From CAVZYN01 sp963779515 (lineage in GTDB: Bacteria; Pseudomonadota; Alphaproteobacteria; Rhizobiales; Hyphomicrobiaceae): a DNA stretch of 64,000 nucleotides. Within the stretch, counting starts at the first letter, position 1. Every line of letters starts with the position of its first letter. Both the position numbers and the translations under genes were made by a program. Below are positions 25,108 through 34,519 of the stretch, in pieces. The stretch lies in contig CAVZYN010000002.1 of NCBI GenBank assembly GCA_963779515.1, positions 124,001 through 188,000 on the forward strand, read 5' to 3'. Below the pieces are notes generated by a model. The model was not told the origin of the DNA. It searched no databases and saw nothing but the letters and a program-made list of their open reading frames with translations.

Positions 25108-26520
25108 CGCCAAATCTTGGTGACGGCCTGATCGGTCAGGCGGCGGCGGTTGCGGGCTGAGGGGCGGCCGTCTTGGCGACGACCTCCAGCCCGTCGGTGA
25201 ACTTCACACCCAGGATGAGTTTTGGCAACTGGGCGTGGCCGTCGAGGCGGCGCCAGCTTTTCTGCGCGCCCTCGACCAGCTTGAAGACCATGGCGAGCGC
25301 GGTCTTGTTCGAGAGGCAGCCTTTCGATCGGATCGTGCGGTGGCGGACGGTGGCGAACGTGCTCTCGATCGGGTTCGTGGTCCGCAAATGCTTCCAGTGC
25401 TCGGCGGGGAAGTCGTAGAAGGCGAGCAGCGCGTCGCGATCCTTCTTCAGGCAATCGGCGGCCTTCTCGTATTTCAGCGCGTAGCTTTCGATGAAGGCGT
25501 CGAACGCGGCCTCGGCGTCAGCTTTGGTCTCGGCCATCCAGATCTCCTGCAGCGCGCGCTTGGCTTTCGGCTGCTGGCTCTTCGGCAGCTTGTTCGAGCA
25601 CGTTCGCGGTCTTGTGCACCCAGCAGCGCTGCTCGCGCGTCTTCGGCCAGACTTCGCCGGCGCGCCTTCCAGAAGCCGAGCGCGCCGTCGGCGATGGCCA
25701 GTTCGGGCTGCATCGTCGAGCCCGCGCCGCTTGAGATCGAGCAGCAGCTCGCGCCAGTCGTGCGCACTTTCCCGTGCGCCATCGGTGAAGCCGACGAGTT
25801 CCTTGCGGCCCTCCGGCGTCGCGCCGATGATGCACGAGAATGCACTGCTTCTCGTCTTCGAGGCGGGCCTGCAAGTAGATGCCGTCGGCCCAGACGTAGA
25901 CGTAGCGCTTGGCCGAGAGATCGCGCTTCGTGCCAAGCCGCGTGATCGTCGCTGCCAGCCGTCCTTGAGGCGGCCGATGGCCGACGCCGACAAGCCCGGC
26001 CGCATCCTTGCCGAGCAAGGCCGCGAGCGCCTCGGAGAAATCGCCGGTCGAGATGCCCTTGAGGTAGAGGATCGGCAGCAGCGTCTCGATCGACTTCGAG
26101 CGCCGCAGGTAGGGCGGCAGGATCGTCGGCGAGAAGCGGATGCGGCTCGGGATCGTCGGCGGCCGCCTCGCGGTCGCGCACGCGCGGCTGGCGGACGGCG
26201 ACAGGGCCGATGCCGGTCATCACCTCGCGCTCGGGCAGATGGCCGTGGCGCACGACGCGTTGCGCGGCCATCCTCGGTCTTGAGATCGGCATGCTTGCCG
26301 AGAAAATCGGCGACCTCGGCCTCGACGGCCTGGGCGAGCAGGGCGCGCGCCCCGTTGCGCAGGACTTCGGTGAGTTGATCGCTCGAAGGCTCCTGGCTGA
26401 ATCAGCTTGGACGACGTTATCGTTGGACACGGCATATCGCTCCTTCGGTGGAGAAGTGGAGGCGTCAAGCACCCCCACGATATGCCGCCTTCCCGATTCC
26501 GCCGTCACCAACTTCCGGCC
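25108..26520 (-). mobile_element. IS256-family insertion sequence
   Basis: About 1.41 kb. Ends are imperfect inverted repeats: the left end (25108-25136) and the reverse complement of the right end (26493-26520) share TTGGTGACGGC plus ATCGG a few bases further in. No exact 8-9 base target duplication could be seen at the edges, although CGGCGTG occurs near both (25094-25100 and 26524-26530). The element carries one transposase gene on the minus strand with several frame changes. Its base composition is GC-rich, unlike the flagellar genes next to it. Confidence 0.75.
25136..26430 (-). pseudogene. IS256-type transposase, multiply frameshifted
   Basis: Mutator/IS256 transposases are DDE enzymes of about 400 residues. 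Start GTG 26430 gives the typical beginning SNDNVVQ. Homology then jumps between frames (GAFERSTHRSPAQ, VVRHGHLPEREVMTGIGPVAVRQPRVRD, KDGWQ, VHKTANVLEQ) and recovers a long clean C-terminal part (KAKRALQEIWMAETKADAEAAFDAF, CLKKDRDALLAFYDFPAEHWKHLRTTNPIESTFATVRHRT). At least four indels are needed to rebuild one protein, so this copy is inactive as sequenced. Confidence 0.8.
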
Positions 26521-26967
26521 ACCCGGCGTGCGGGGTTAGTTCGGTCGCGAGCTTCAGGTTTGATCATTGTTGGCCGCGCGGGCAGGACGCTTGCGGGGCG
26601 TTGGCTCACTTCAACACAATAGATTAGGAAGATATTCACTGCTGTGTGGGAGGATCCAACCATGCTCGGTTGGGCCATCAAAGACGTGAGCGCGCCCAAA
26701 GGTATGACACCGTCCCGGCATTCCGGTTTCAGTCCGGCATGAGTTTCCAATTCGAACAAGTTGAACAGAGCTTGGAGCATGGCGGTGAAGCCGTCGTCGC
26801 CAAGAAGCTAGATTTGCGGCAGGGACTTGCGGCATCGCATGCCTCGGCGGTGTCCGAGCTACAGCACTTCTCATGACGGTCTCTCGCCGTGACTGAGACG
26901 TCGTTGCGCGTGGTTGGGAGTAGCGGCCATCATAATTGGTTCGGCGAGTAGATCGGAGTGTTCGGGT
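26521..26967. other. Stretch without a recognised gene
   Basis: Between the IS256-type element and the GGDEF gene. A 45-codon frame from ATG 26739 ends at 26876 and has a helical composition, but nothing supports it as a gene. No RNA gene or strong repeat was seen. The 3' part should contain the promoter of the downstream gene. Confidence 0.35.
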
Positions 26968-28107
26968 GTGAAGAGAGTCTCGATGGTGTCTGTCCCCATA
27001 GCGTCAACCCATCTGCTGATGTTCCTGGCAGGGATTGTCGGCACGTCGACGCTAGAACTGGGTGGTATTTTTCGATGGGTGTTACGTCAACTCGAGTTGT
27101 CGGCGTTCAGCATCGATGCTTTGGGGACGCTCAAACCAACTCCTGCGTCGGCACTGGCTGTTGCTGTTGTGTTGGCGGCAACTGTGTTGTCAATGAAAGC
27201 ATTGCGGGGGCGCTCGGCATCCACCGCAGGTTCGGAACCAGATCGGGCAGTCGCGGTGGTTCGCACCGACACTCATAACAGAGTGTCCTCGATAGCAGCA
27301 TCACGTAGCGACACGATCGCTCATGTTGAAATTCAACTTGACGATCAATTGAGAGATCTGTTCTCGCTTCTCACTCGCTATCTGGAGGGCAGCGACAATC
27401 AATTGTCATCAATGATGAGAGCTGGATCGGAGTTGGCATCCGCGACTAGCGTCGAGCAGATCCGGGCGATCGTGGAATTTCTCATTTCCCAGAATAGCAA
27501 TGCGCAAAACGATGCACGTAACCTGAGGGACCGGTTGGAAGCTGCGCAAACTCGAGCGTCTGCTCTGCGCGAACAGCTCGAAAAAGCGGAGGAGTTGGCC
27601 TTAGTTGATCCTCTTACGTCTGTCGCCAATAGGCGCAAACTCGTCGATACTCTAAATCATGAGGTTGCGAGGTCACATGACGAGGCAACACCATTGTGCC
27701 TGGTTATGGCTGACATAGATTTTTTTAAGAGGATCAATGACAACTTCGGGCATTCGGAGGGCGATAGTGTTCTCAAGAGTTTTGCACAACTGCTCGCAAC
27801 GAATGTCCGATCCAACGATCTGGTTGCCCGCTATGGTGGCGAGGAATTTGCAATCGTGCTCCCGAAAACGCCGATCGGAAACGCGACCGAGCTAATCGAA
27901 CGGATCAGGGTCAAGCTTAAGTCGGCGAATTTCGGTGATCCAACGAAAAAGCAATCGATCGGTCGGGTGACGGCGTCGTTTGGGATTGCGGCGATTCGGG
28001 ACGACGAGTGTTCCGACGAACTCATGAAGCGGGCGGATCGGAAACTCTATGAGGCGAAGCTTAACGGTCGAAATCGATTAGAAATAGACCGCTTTGCGAT
28101 GGCATAG
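26968..28107 (+). CDS. Membrane-anchored GGDEF diguanylate cyclase
   Basis: About 379 residues from GTG 26968. Two hydrophobic N-terminal segments (LLMFLAGIVGTSTLELGG, ALAVAVVLAATVLSMKAL) are followed by a helical region (about residues 105-205, with a coiled coil AAQTRASALREQLEKAEELA) and a GGDEF domain: DPLTSVANRR, ADIDFFKRINDNFGHSEGD, YGGEEF. An R-x-x-D inhibition site (RSND) lies five residues before the active loop, so feedback control is expected. All catalytic residues are present. ATG 26983 is an alternative start. Confidence 0.88.
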   Translation: MKRVSMVSVPIASTHLLMFLAGIVGTSTLELGGIFRWVLRQLELSAFSIDALGTLKPTPASALAVAVVLAATVLSMKALRGRSASTAGSEPDRAVAVVRTDTHNRVSSIAASRSDTIAHVEIQLDDQLRDLFSLLTRYLEGSDNQLSSMMRAGSELASATSVEQIRAIVEFLISQNSNAQNDARNLRDRLEAAQTRASALREQLEKAEELALVDPLTSVANRRKLVDTLNHEVARSHDEATPLCLVMADIDFFKRINDNFGHSEGDSVLKSFAQLLATNVRSNDLVARYGGEEFAIVLPKTPIGNATELIERIRVKLKSANFGDPTKKQSIGRVTASFGIAAIRDDECSDELMKRADRKLYEAKLNGRNRLEIDRFAMA

Positions 28108-28203
28108 TTTTGTGCGTTTTGTACTTTTTGACCTGATGCCAAAGTCTCTACATCACCCGGGCACAACGCTCTGCCGACGGGGAAGTGCGATGCGCGTCTT
28201 TAT

Positions 28204-28476
28204 TCACGGCAGTTTATGACACGCAGCCACAATCGCCTTGAGTTTTTCACCACATAAGACTGCAGTTTCAGAAGCATCGACTTTGTTTGCAGGGGAAATA
28301 ATCGTGCTCGCCAAGATGCATACCAACAATTCTCTAAGCGCGGCTGGTGCACGTGGGTCTGCGCCGGTGTTGTGTGCCTTCACATACGCGTCTTGCACCA
28401 CATTCTGAATCGTCTGCACAACATGTACCCCCAACACTGTTTCGATTGTGTCGAAATCCATGCGAGCCGCCGTCAT
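28204..28476 (-). CDS. Small unknown protein
   Basis: 90 residues, helical, with a hydrophobic middle (LRELLVCILASTIISPANKVDA) and cysteines near the C-terminus. No family recognised. Start is ATG 28476. It could be an orphan gene of the island between the IS elements; the codon pattern is acceptable but not decisive. Confidence 0.4.
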   Translation of the reverse strand: MTAARMDFDTIETVLGVHVVQTIQNVVQDAYVKAHNTGADPRAPAALRELLVCILASTIISPANKVDASETAVLCGEKLKAIVAACHKLP

Positions 28477-28579
28477 TGCAGTTCTTGAATTGCTAATGTG
28501 TCACTCTCCGAAAGAAAAACATGAACACGGACCGTTGTCCCCCAATCAATGGTTGGCGATGATTTTCTACAAGAGGTTG

Positions 28580-28850
28580 GTTTGACGTTTCGGATGCCAA
28601 GCGGTTGCTTGCGCTCAAGGGCGTGAACGCGAAGCTGAAGAAGCTTCTGGCAGAGGCGATGCCGGATATTGCCGTTTGAAGGACGTTGTCTAAAAAAATT
28701 GTTACGCCCGCGGCAAGATGGGATGTCGTCGTCCACGTTGATCTTGTCATGGCGTGAGCGAGCGCATGCAGACTTCTCGGCGTCGACCGGTCCGAACCAC
28801 CACGTTCACTTTTACGGCGATGAAAGCAGAACGGCAATGCTAATCAGTTT
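28580..28850 (+). pseudogene. Remnant of an IS3-family (IS407-like) transposase
   Basis: Translation on the plus strand gives FDVSDAKRLLALKGVNAKLKKLLAEAM, the leucine-zipper end of an IS3-type OrfA. After a stop it gives KKIVTPAARWD and, further on, SACRLLGVDRSE, both matching the start of OrfB. Stops and lost segments show that only about 270 bases of a decayed element remain. It ends against the 3' end of the XRE gene. Confidence 0.65.
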
Positions 28851-29358
28851 ACGCCTCAGTTTTGAAGTCGGCGATTTTCGTGTAGGCGTCGATTAGCTTT
28901 TTTAATTCTTCGGCAGTCGACGCGAGATCGACATTGTTAGTGCTACGGGTTTGGTCGCTATCGGTTACATCCTCGACCAACGTGGGGTCGGCCACTTTGA
29001 TGGCAACATTTGATCCTTCGATAAAATAGGCCAACGGCGCATTCAGTACCGCCGCAATTTGAGCAAGGCGCCCGGCCGTCACGCGGGTCGTGCCGCACTC
29101 ATATTTGTAGACCTGCTGATGGGAGAGGCCCAACACTTCGGCCAAGCCCTCCAAGGTCATCCCGACACTCGCTCGTCGGGCTCTAATTCGACGTCCTATT
29201 TGGGCATCCAACGCGTCCGCTTTGCGAGGCGACGTTCGAGCTGGGATCTCAGCCTGGGCATTTCCAATTTTGCGCATAGCACTCCGATTAGACTCGCGTC
29301 CGTTTTCCATGAGGCGAGCCCAGCTCCTCAGCCGCTCTTCGTAGCGCAGTGGAGGCAT
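28849..29358 (-). CDS. XRE-family (Cro/CI-type) transcriptional regulator
   Basis: 169 residues with a lambda-repressor-type helix-turn-helix at about residues 54-114 (IGRRIRARRASVGMTLEGLAEVLGLSHQQVYKYECG, then AGRLAQIAAVLN). This is preceded by a basic 50-residue N-terminal extension and followed by an acidic C-terminal tail of unknown use. The gene is divergent from the unknown gene at 29456, and a perfect 9-bp inverted repeat lies between them. Its ribosome site (GAGG) overlaps one arm of that repeat, so it probably represses itself. Confidence 0.88.
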   Translation of the reverse strand: MPPLRYEERLRSWARLMENGRESNRSAMRKIGNAQAEIPARTSPRKADALDAQIGRRIRARRASVGMTLEGLAEVLGLSHQQVYKYECGTTRVTAGRLAQIAAVLNAPLAYFIEGSNVAIKVADPTLVEDVTDSDQTRSTNNVDLASTAEELKKLIDAYTKIADFKTEA

Positions 29359-29362
29359 ATCC

Positions 29363-29411
29363 TCAACTTAAATGCACAGTTTCGGTTAAGTTGAAGTGAT
29401 TTTCAACTTTA
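29363..29411. promoter_or_regulatory. Operator cluster of the XRE regulator
   Basis: Three copies of one half-site: TCAACTTAA at 29363-29371, its exact reverse complement TTAAGTTGA at 29386-29394, and TCAACTTTA at 29403-29411. The first two form a perfect inverted repeat with a 14-base spacer. The cluster fills the short gap between the XRE start (29358) and the divergent gene (29456), and the first arm overlaps the XRE ribosome site. Confidence 0.6.
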
Positions 29412-29455
29412 ATTATTGCAAATTTGTCGCGCTCACGTTGAAAATGGAGGTTCTA

Positions 29456-30314
29456 ATGAGCGTTACAACACTGAGGTCGACACTAGCTAATCGTTCGCTT
29501 GTAGGCCCGCAACCGAACGCACTAGAGGAACGAAAATCCTTCCTCACCGATCTGAAGATTGAACATGGACCGATAGAAGCTCTCGGAGTCTTTTTCCTTA
29601 AGGCTGACCAAGAGCTGCGGGCGCGAGGATTGCAGTTATCCTTTGCCCCGCTCGAAGAACTGATGGAGACAAATCGAAGAAATCGAGACAGCTGGAGACC
29701 GGTTGTTCCGCTTTTCGATCCAGCGCAATCTGGTTGCGCACCCAAGGATGCCTTTTGCCTTCTAGGATACAATAACGAAGGAGAAGTCGTTGCTACACAG
29801 GCGGCGGAGATTCTATGATCTCTCAGGAGATACATTGAAAGAATGCGCTGAGAGCCTGCGAATGTTTTATGCCGACGCCCAGGGAGCCAAGGAGCGAGGC
29901 GAGCAATGCTCTGTCACAGCGCCGAAGGCAAGTGATCTAACTGGTCGGGTCGTATTCTCCGGCGCGATCTGGTATCGGCCTGATTGGAGAGGGCTGCAAC
30001 TTTCTACAATCATGCCTCGCATCTCAAGGGCATACGCCCATGCGAGATGGAATACAGATTATACGATCTCGTTTGTCACGCGCGCGCTGATAGATAAAGG
30101 TGTCGTCAAAAGGTACGGCTACACCAATATTGATTGGTCTGTGGCGCTGCGGCGTTTTCCACTCGGCGATTATGACGGAGGATTGTTGTGGATGGACAGT
30201 GAGCAGCTTTTTAGCGATATGAGTGAGTTCATGGCAGGGAAGCTGTTACCTTTCGATAGAGCGGTCAATGATGGTGGTGCTGATGAGCATCTGTTCGCCG
30301 CGCGAACCAGATAG
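29456..30314 (+). pseudogene. Unknown gene divergent from the XRE regulator, one frameshift
   Basis: Two frames join near 29808 to give a protein of about 285 residues; the change looks like one extra G in GCGGCGGAGATT. Start ATG 29456 follows GGAGG at a good distance. The protein is soluble and has features faintly like an acyltransferase fold (DAFCLLGYNNEGEVVATQAARFYDL, GAIWYRPDWRGLQLSTIMPRISRAYAHARW, VTRALIDKGVVKRYGYTNIDW), but I cannot name a family. It is probably controlled by the XRE operator. Its 3' end overlaps the convergent gene at 30246. Confidence 0.6.
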
Positions 30315-31097
30315 CGGTAACATGAGGCGATAGTAGTTTAAATCAACTGCAGGACGCTGAGGCCGGGCCATTGCGGCCGAAACTTTGTCAATCGTGGGGT
30401 TACCTTTTTTCAGAACCTCGCGATAGGCCTCAGCGATCCACCATCCGTATCGAACATCATATTGATCTTCGATGCGTAGGTTCTGAGCGCCGGTTAGTCG
30501 GATTTGGTCGAAGCTGTGATAGCCTTGTGACACTTTGCACACAGTAAGGGTACTTAAATTGTCGCTGGCATGCACTAGTATATGACGCTCCCCCAGTGAT
30601 GCGATGAAGGCGGGCGAATGAAACGCTGTGAAAGCATCCCTAAGGCCATCTTTCCACATTTTGTTAAGTCGCTCAAACGAACTAATCTGCGATTTGTTGT
30701 TCCACCCGATAGTGTGTCGCTCAAAACGATCATGCCCGCGCATTTCCACTTCACGAAGAATGCCAACAAGCCGATCCCTTAATGCATGATGATTTGCGAA
30801 AAGCTCATACGTTTCCTTTTCTCGATGGATTGTGAGAACAGTTCTATGGGCTTCCAGCTCTGAGAGCCAAAATATGAGGGCGGCTAACGAAACAGGTGAG
30901 ACTGATGCGACACGCAACTCGATATGGATAGCTTTGGGCTGAACATTTATCGAAATCCAGCCCAAGTTCACAACTGCATATCGTTTGGCACTGATGCCTT
31001 CAATGGTGCCACGAAAGGTGCGCAGCCATTGAGAACTATTTGGCACTATAAAGTCGCCTTTACGGTCAACGAGAAAATCTTGGTAATTGCTGCGCAT
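30246..31097 (-). CDS. Unknown protein, convergent with the XRE-linked gene
   Basis: 283 residues without signal peptide, membrane segment or known motif. Notable parts are LAALIFWLSELEAHRTVLTIHREKETYELFANHHALRDRLVGILREVEMRGHDRFERHTIGWNN and the tryptophan/tyrosine-rich DVRYGWWIAEAYREVL. Base composition is about 50% G+C or lower, clearly below the genes right of 35 kb. The last 69 bases overlap the end of the gene on the plus strand. Likely an accessory gene of the island. Confidence 0.55.
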   Translation of the reverse strand: MRSNYQDFLVDRKGDFIVPNSSQWLRTFRGTIEGISAKRYAVVNLGWISINVQPKAIHIELRVASVSPVSLAALIFWLSELEAHRTVLTIHREKETYELFANHHALRDRLVGILREVEMRGHDRFERHTIGWNNKSQISSFERLNKMWKDGLRDAFTAFHSPAFIASLGERHILVHASDNLSTLTVCKVSQGYHSFDQIRLTGAQNLRIEDQYDVRYGWWIAEAYREVLKKGNPTIDKVSAAMARPQRPAVDLNYYRLMLPLSGSRGEQMLISTTIIDRSIER

Positions 31098-31418
31098 GGC
31101 AAATCACTTGAGAACACCAATTGTTCCCGGTAAAGATCAAGGCGTTGGGCAAAGACTGCCCGGAGGCAACGATATCGCTGCCGGTGATTTTACACCACAC
31201 ATGCCGCTGCACAAGGCCGATCGGATCATTGCTGCCCAGAGTTTGCAAACGTTGTCTAGCCCGACCTTCTCATAGAACATAGCTGCGTGCGCTCGGGTTG
31301 ACGATGGCGGCGGTTTGCTCGGCTGCGGCCACGGATGCCCGGCACCGCTGATTGCGGCGGGCTCGATCTCGGCGATGTTCCTTTGTTCTGATGCTGCGGA
31401 CCGGGTGACGCTGGCGGC
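31098..31418. other. Stretch without a recognised gene, left flank of IS1380-type element
   Basis: The first 180 bases are of low G+C and hold only a 62-codon frame of no known kind. From about 31290 the composition rises sharply, which probably marks the left end of the insertion sequence. I could not identify its terminal repeat. Confidence 0.35.
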
Positions 31419-32832
31419 TCATGCCGCGTCGTATCGAAGGCGCGCTTCCAGCACGATGCATCGGAGCCGCTGGTGGGCGATGGCGAAGACCGCCTGATAC
31501 GGACACGACGACGCGAACGCGATCTTTACGCGGCGCACGCTTGTCGTGATCAATGCGCCGATCTTCAACAGCTTCAACCGGATGGTGCCGCACGTCGCGC
31601 GCGACAACTCGGTGCCGATCAGACCGATACGCCGCAGCGCCGCCATCACAACGTAGGCGAAGGCGGCGAACCAGAGCCGCAACTGATTGGCACGCATCGA
31701 CGCCGCGCTGGTGCGGCCGGCGAACAGGTCCGACTGGCACTCCTTGATGCGGTTTTCCATCTCGCCGCGCGCGCAGTAGATGTCTTCGTAGAGTTTGCGC
31801 GCATCGCCGTCCGACCAGTGCAGCGAGGTGACGATAAAGCGTGGGTTGGCTTTGTCATCGAGCCATTCGGCCTTGGCGACCACCTTGCGCGGCTTCGCCC
31901 AACCTTCGCGCGTGTCCCAGTTCTCGAGGATCGCGAACCGGCGTTCGGCGCGGCCGGATCGGCGGCTCGCACGCCGCGCCAGCACCAGTTCGCGCTTGAT
32001 GGCGCCAACGAGCCGCACGTTGCGGGCGAGACCGAAGATGTAGTCGACGCCGTTGGTTTCGCACCAGGCCATCAGGTCGTCGCGTGCGAACCCGCTGTCG
32101 GCGCGCAGGATGATGCGCACATCCGGCCAACGCTCGCGGATCTGGGCGACGATGCGCGCGATCTCGTCTTTGGCGCCATCGGCTGCGTCCGTATCGGCGC
32201 TGCGAAGTTTGGCGGCGAGCAGATGCCGGCCCGCGAAGATGTACAACGGCAGATAGCAATAGCAGTCGTAGAAGGCGTTGAAGTGCCGGCCTTCCTGCTC
32301 GCCGTGGATCGGATCATGCGTCGCATCGAGATCGATCGTCAGCCGGCGCGGCGGCTCGTCATGCGCCTCGATCATCAGCGTCACGAACAAGCGCTCGATC
32401 GCGGCGGGGTCGTGGGTGATCTTGTGATAGGGATCGGCGCCGACCTTGGCGGCGTGCTCCAGCCGGTTCAGCGTCGACTTGCCAGCGAGAGGGGCGCAGT
32501 CCGAGCGCTTGCTGGTCAAGCAGTTGCCGAGCACGCCCAGCACCGGATCGTGGCGCAACTGATCGTGATCGACGATATCTTCATAGCCGAGCGCGATGCC
32601 GAAAATGCGCTGGCTGAGCATCGCTGGAAGTTGGTGGACGGTGAGCGCAGGGCAGCGCGCCATCCTGGAAGCAGCCGGCGAGGCGCGACACGAGACCGAT
32701 CGCCTTGTCGGTCTCGCCGAGCAAGAGCGCGCCCGCATCCGAGGTGATCTCGCCGCCATCGAAGCTGCCCACAATCTGGCGGCGCTCAACGGTTCCAAAC
32801 TCGAACGAATCCAGAGTACACTCTGTCGGCAT
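31419..32832 (-). pseudogene. IS1380-family transposase with one frameshift
   Basis: The N-terminal frame starts at ATG 32832 (TLDSFEFGTVERRQIVGSFDGGEITSDAGALLL) and passes into the main frame near 32655 (ALTVHQLPAMLSQRIFGIALGYEDIVDHDQLRHDP). This continues with LTIDLDATHDPIHGEQEGRHFNAFYDCYCYLPL, ILRADSGFARDDLMAWCE, GEMENRIKECQSDLFAGRTSA and ends at 31419. These are the DDE-region hallmarks of IS1380 transposases (about 470 residues). Apart from the single indel the gene is complete, so the element may be young. Confidence 0.85.
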
Positions 32833-33565
32833 CGGGGCGTTCCTTACTCGGGCGAGAAGTCGTTGCTGCACAACAACTTTCGCTGAGTTCGACGCCTCGA
32901 TGCGACTACCCATGTTGAGAAACGCGGGCTAGGAGCTGTGTCGATGATGGACACGAATGCCGTTTATCTTTGGCGAGTTCCCCAGGTTAGCGACGGAGTT
33001 CGGCGAGAACTGAGCGACCGAGGAAGGCTGTCGCACCTTCACGATCAAGGCTCGATGACTCGGCAAGGCTGCCTGCTTCAGATGCAGGGGCGAGCGCGTC
33101 CGGACGATCTGGAACGGCTGCATATTCGGATGCGCGGAGTGGGCCACCCGACGATCCGTCGTCAGACACCATGATGGTTACCCGGCGAAGAGCGAAAGAA
33201 TTTGCCCGGCAAGAACCTGGAAAATTTAATTCAGATCGCTTCGGTTTCGGGCAGCTCGCGGTGCGTCACAGAGGCAGTGTCTTGCTGGCGACGTGGATGG
33301 AAGAAGCAGGTTATGCGGGACGAGTTCCTGGAGTCAACTTTAAGCTTTAAGATCTTGCATCCGGCCTGACATGCTGACGTCCGGGGCTCTTTGCAAAGGC
33401 TTTCCGAGATCACAATGCGACATGCGGAATTTGATCGTGAAATTGAGAGGCTCGCTGCGGGCAATTTGCGTGTATCGGTGCAGCATTGTGCTGGGCGGTA
33501 GGGCACTCCATGCAACGGGCGCCCAAGCGAACTTGCTGATTTAACTTGATTTATTGTGCGACTAT
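32833..33565. other. Stretch between IS1380-type element and the tRNA fragment
   Basis: The first ~100 bases should contain the right end of the insertion sequence. The remainder has no convincing gene. A 58-codon plus-strand frame (33172-33348) and a 61-codon minus-strand frame (32987-33172) are present but match nothing I know. No repeat of note was seen. Confidence 0.35.
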
Positions 33566-33615
33566 GAGGTTTTGTAAACCGAAGGTCGGGAGTTCAATCC
33601 TCTCAGCCGGCACCA
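33566..33615 (+). tRNA. 3' half of a tRNA-Thr(UGU) gene, probable att scar
   Basis: From about 33568 the sequence is the right half of a tRNA: an anticodon loop reading TTTGTAA (anticodon UGU), the 3' anticodon strand, variable loop AGGTC, T-stem GGGAG, T-loop TTCAATC, T-stem CTCTC, acceptor strand AGCCGGC, discriminator A and encoded CCA (33613-33615). Left of it there is no D-arm or 5' acceptor strand, so it is not functional. Such 3' halves are left behind when elements integrate into tRNA genes. The orientation places the element to the left. Confidence 0.7.
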
Positions 33616-33704
33616 GTGCTTTCAACGCGTTAGGCGACGGACCTCGGTGCCCGTCGCCGGAGTCGGGCTCCACCGATCAAAGGATATCGCCGGACGAAGC
33701 GCAG

Positions 33705-34475
33705 CTATTTCTGCTCCTTCATGGCGTCGGCCAACGGCGCCAGGGACGTTCGTTGATCCGCCAAAAGTCGCGCGAGTTCGGCCGGCGTCGAGCGGCGGAC
33801 CACTTGACCGATCTTGGCGAGGCGGGCGGCGATCTCCTCGTCGGCCGCGACGGCGCCGACATCGCGCGCGATACGGTCACGAAGGTCCACCGGCATGCCC
33901 TTCGATCCGTAGACGCAGCCGACCGCGGGAACGGCCAATTCTGGGAAGCCTGATTCCGTGGCTGATGCGACATCCGTCGCGAGCGCCGATCGTGATCGCG
34001 ACGCGATGGCGATCAGCTTCGCCTTCTTCGACTCGAGCAACGGCATCAGCGTGCTGACCGAACCGATCATGGCGTGAATGCGGCCCTCGCCAAGATCCTG
34101 CACGGCGGTGCCGGTCTGATTGTAGGAGACATAGACCATCTCCAGTTTCTGTTCGCGGCGGTGGCGCTCGAGCACGAACCGGGGCAGGCCCGGGGCCGCG
34201 GCCCAATTGAGTTTGCCGGGATTGGCGCGAACAAAGGCGCCAAAGTCCGCCATTGTCGCCGCCGGAACGGCCGCATGCACGGCAATGGCGAACAGCACCT
34301 CCGACGTTGTGGTGATTGGCGTCAAATCAGTGTCGGGATCATAGGGTAGCTTAGCGTGAATGAGCGGATTGAGACTGACGGCTGTCGAGAACGAGAATAG
34401 CAGGCTGTGGTCATCGCGCGCCGACACGAAGCTGCCGATGGCGACAAGCCCATCGGCGCCCGGTCGAATAGCCAA
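33705..34475 (-). pseudogene. TctC/Bug-type solute-binding protein, N-terminus lost
   Basis: The frame encodes about 256 residues of a Bug-family periplasmic binding protein of tripartite tricarboxylate transporters (LLFSFSTAVSLNPLIHAKLPYDPDTDLTPIT, FVRANPGKLNWA, VYVSYNQTGTAVQDLGEGRIHAMIGSVSTLMPLL). The family normally starts with a signal peptide and about 50 more residues ending in ENRPGA. Here homology begins at that very point (IRPGADG) at about 34475 and nothing upstream fits. It is therefore a 5'-truncated remnant, broken where the aldehyde dehydrogenase fragment begins. Confidence 0.75.
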
Positions 34476-34519
34476 CCGGTGAGACGATTATGGGCAGCAA
34501 GGACACAACATGACAGAGA

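Noticed and set aside
25094..26530. Target-site duplication of the IS256-type element (CGGCGTG)
   Set aside because: The two copies are not directly adjacent to the inverted repeats and the distances differ on the two sides.
26739..26876. 45-codon gene before the GGDEF gene
   Set aside because: No ribosome site, family or conserved context; the composition is compatible with chance.
33172..33348. 58-codon gene left of the tRNA fragment
   Set aside because: No recognisable motif and no operon context.
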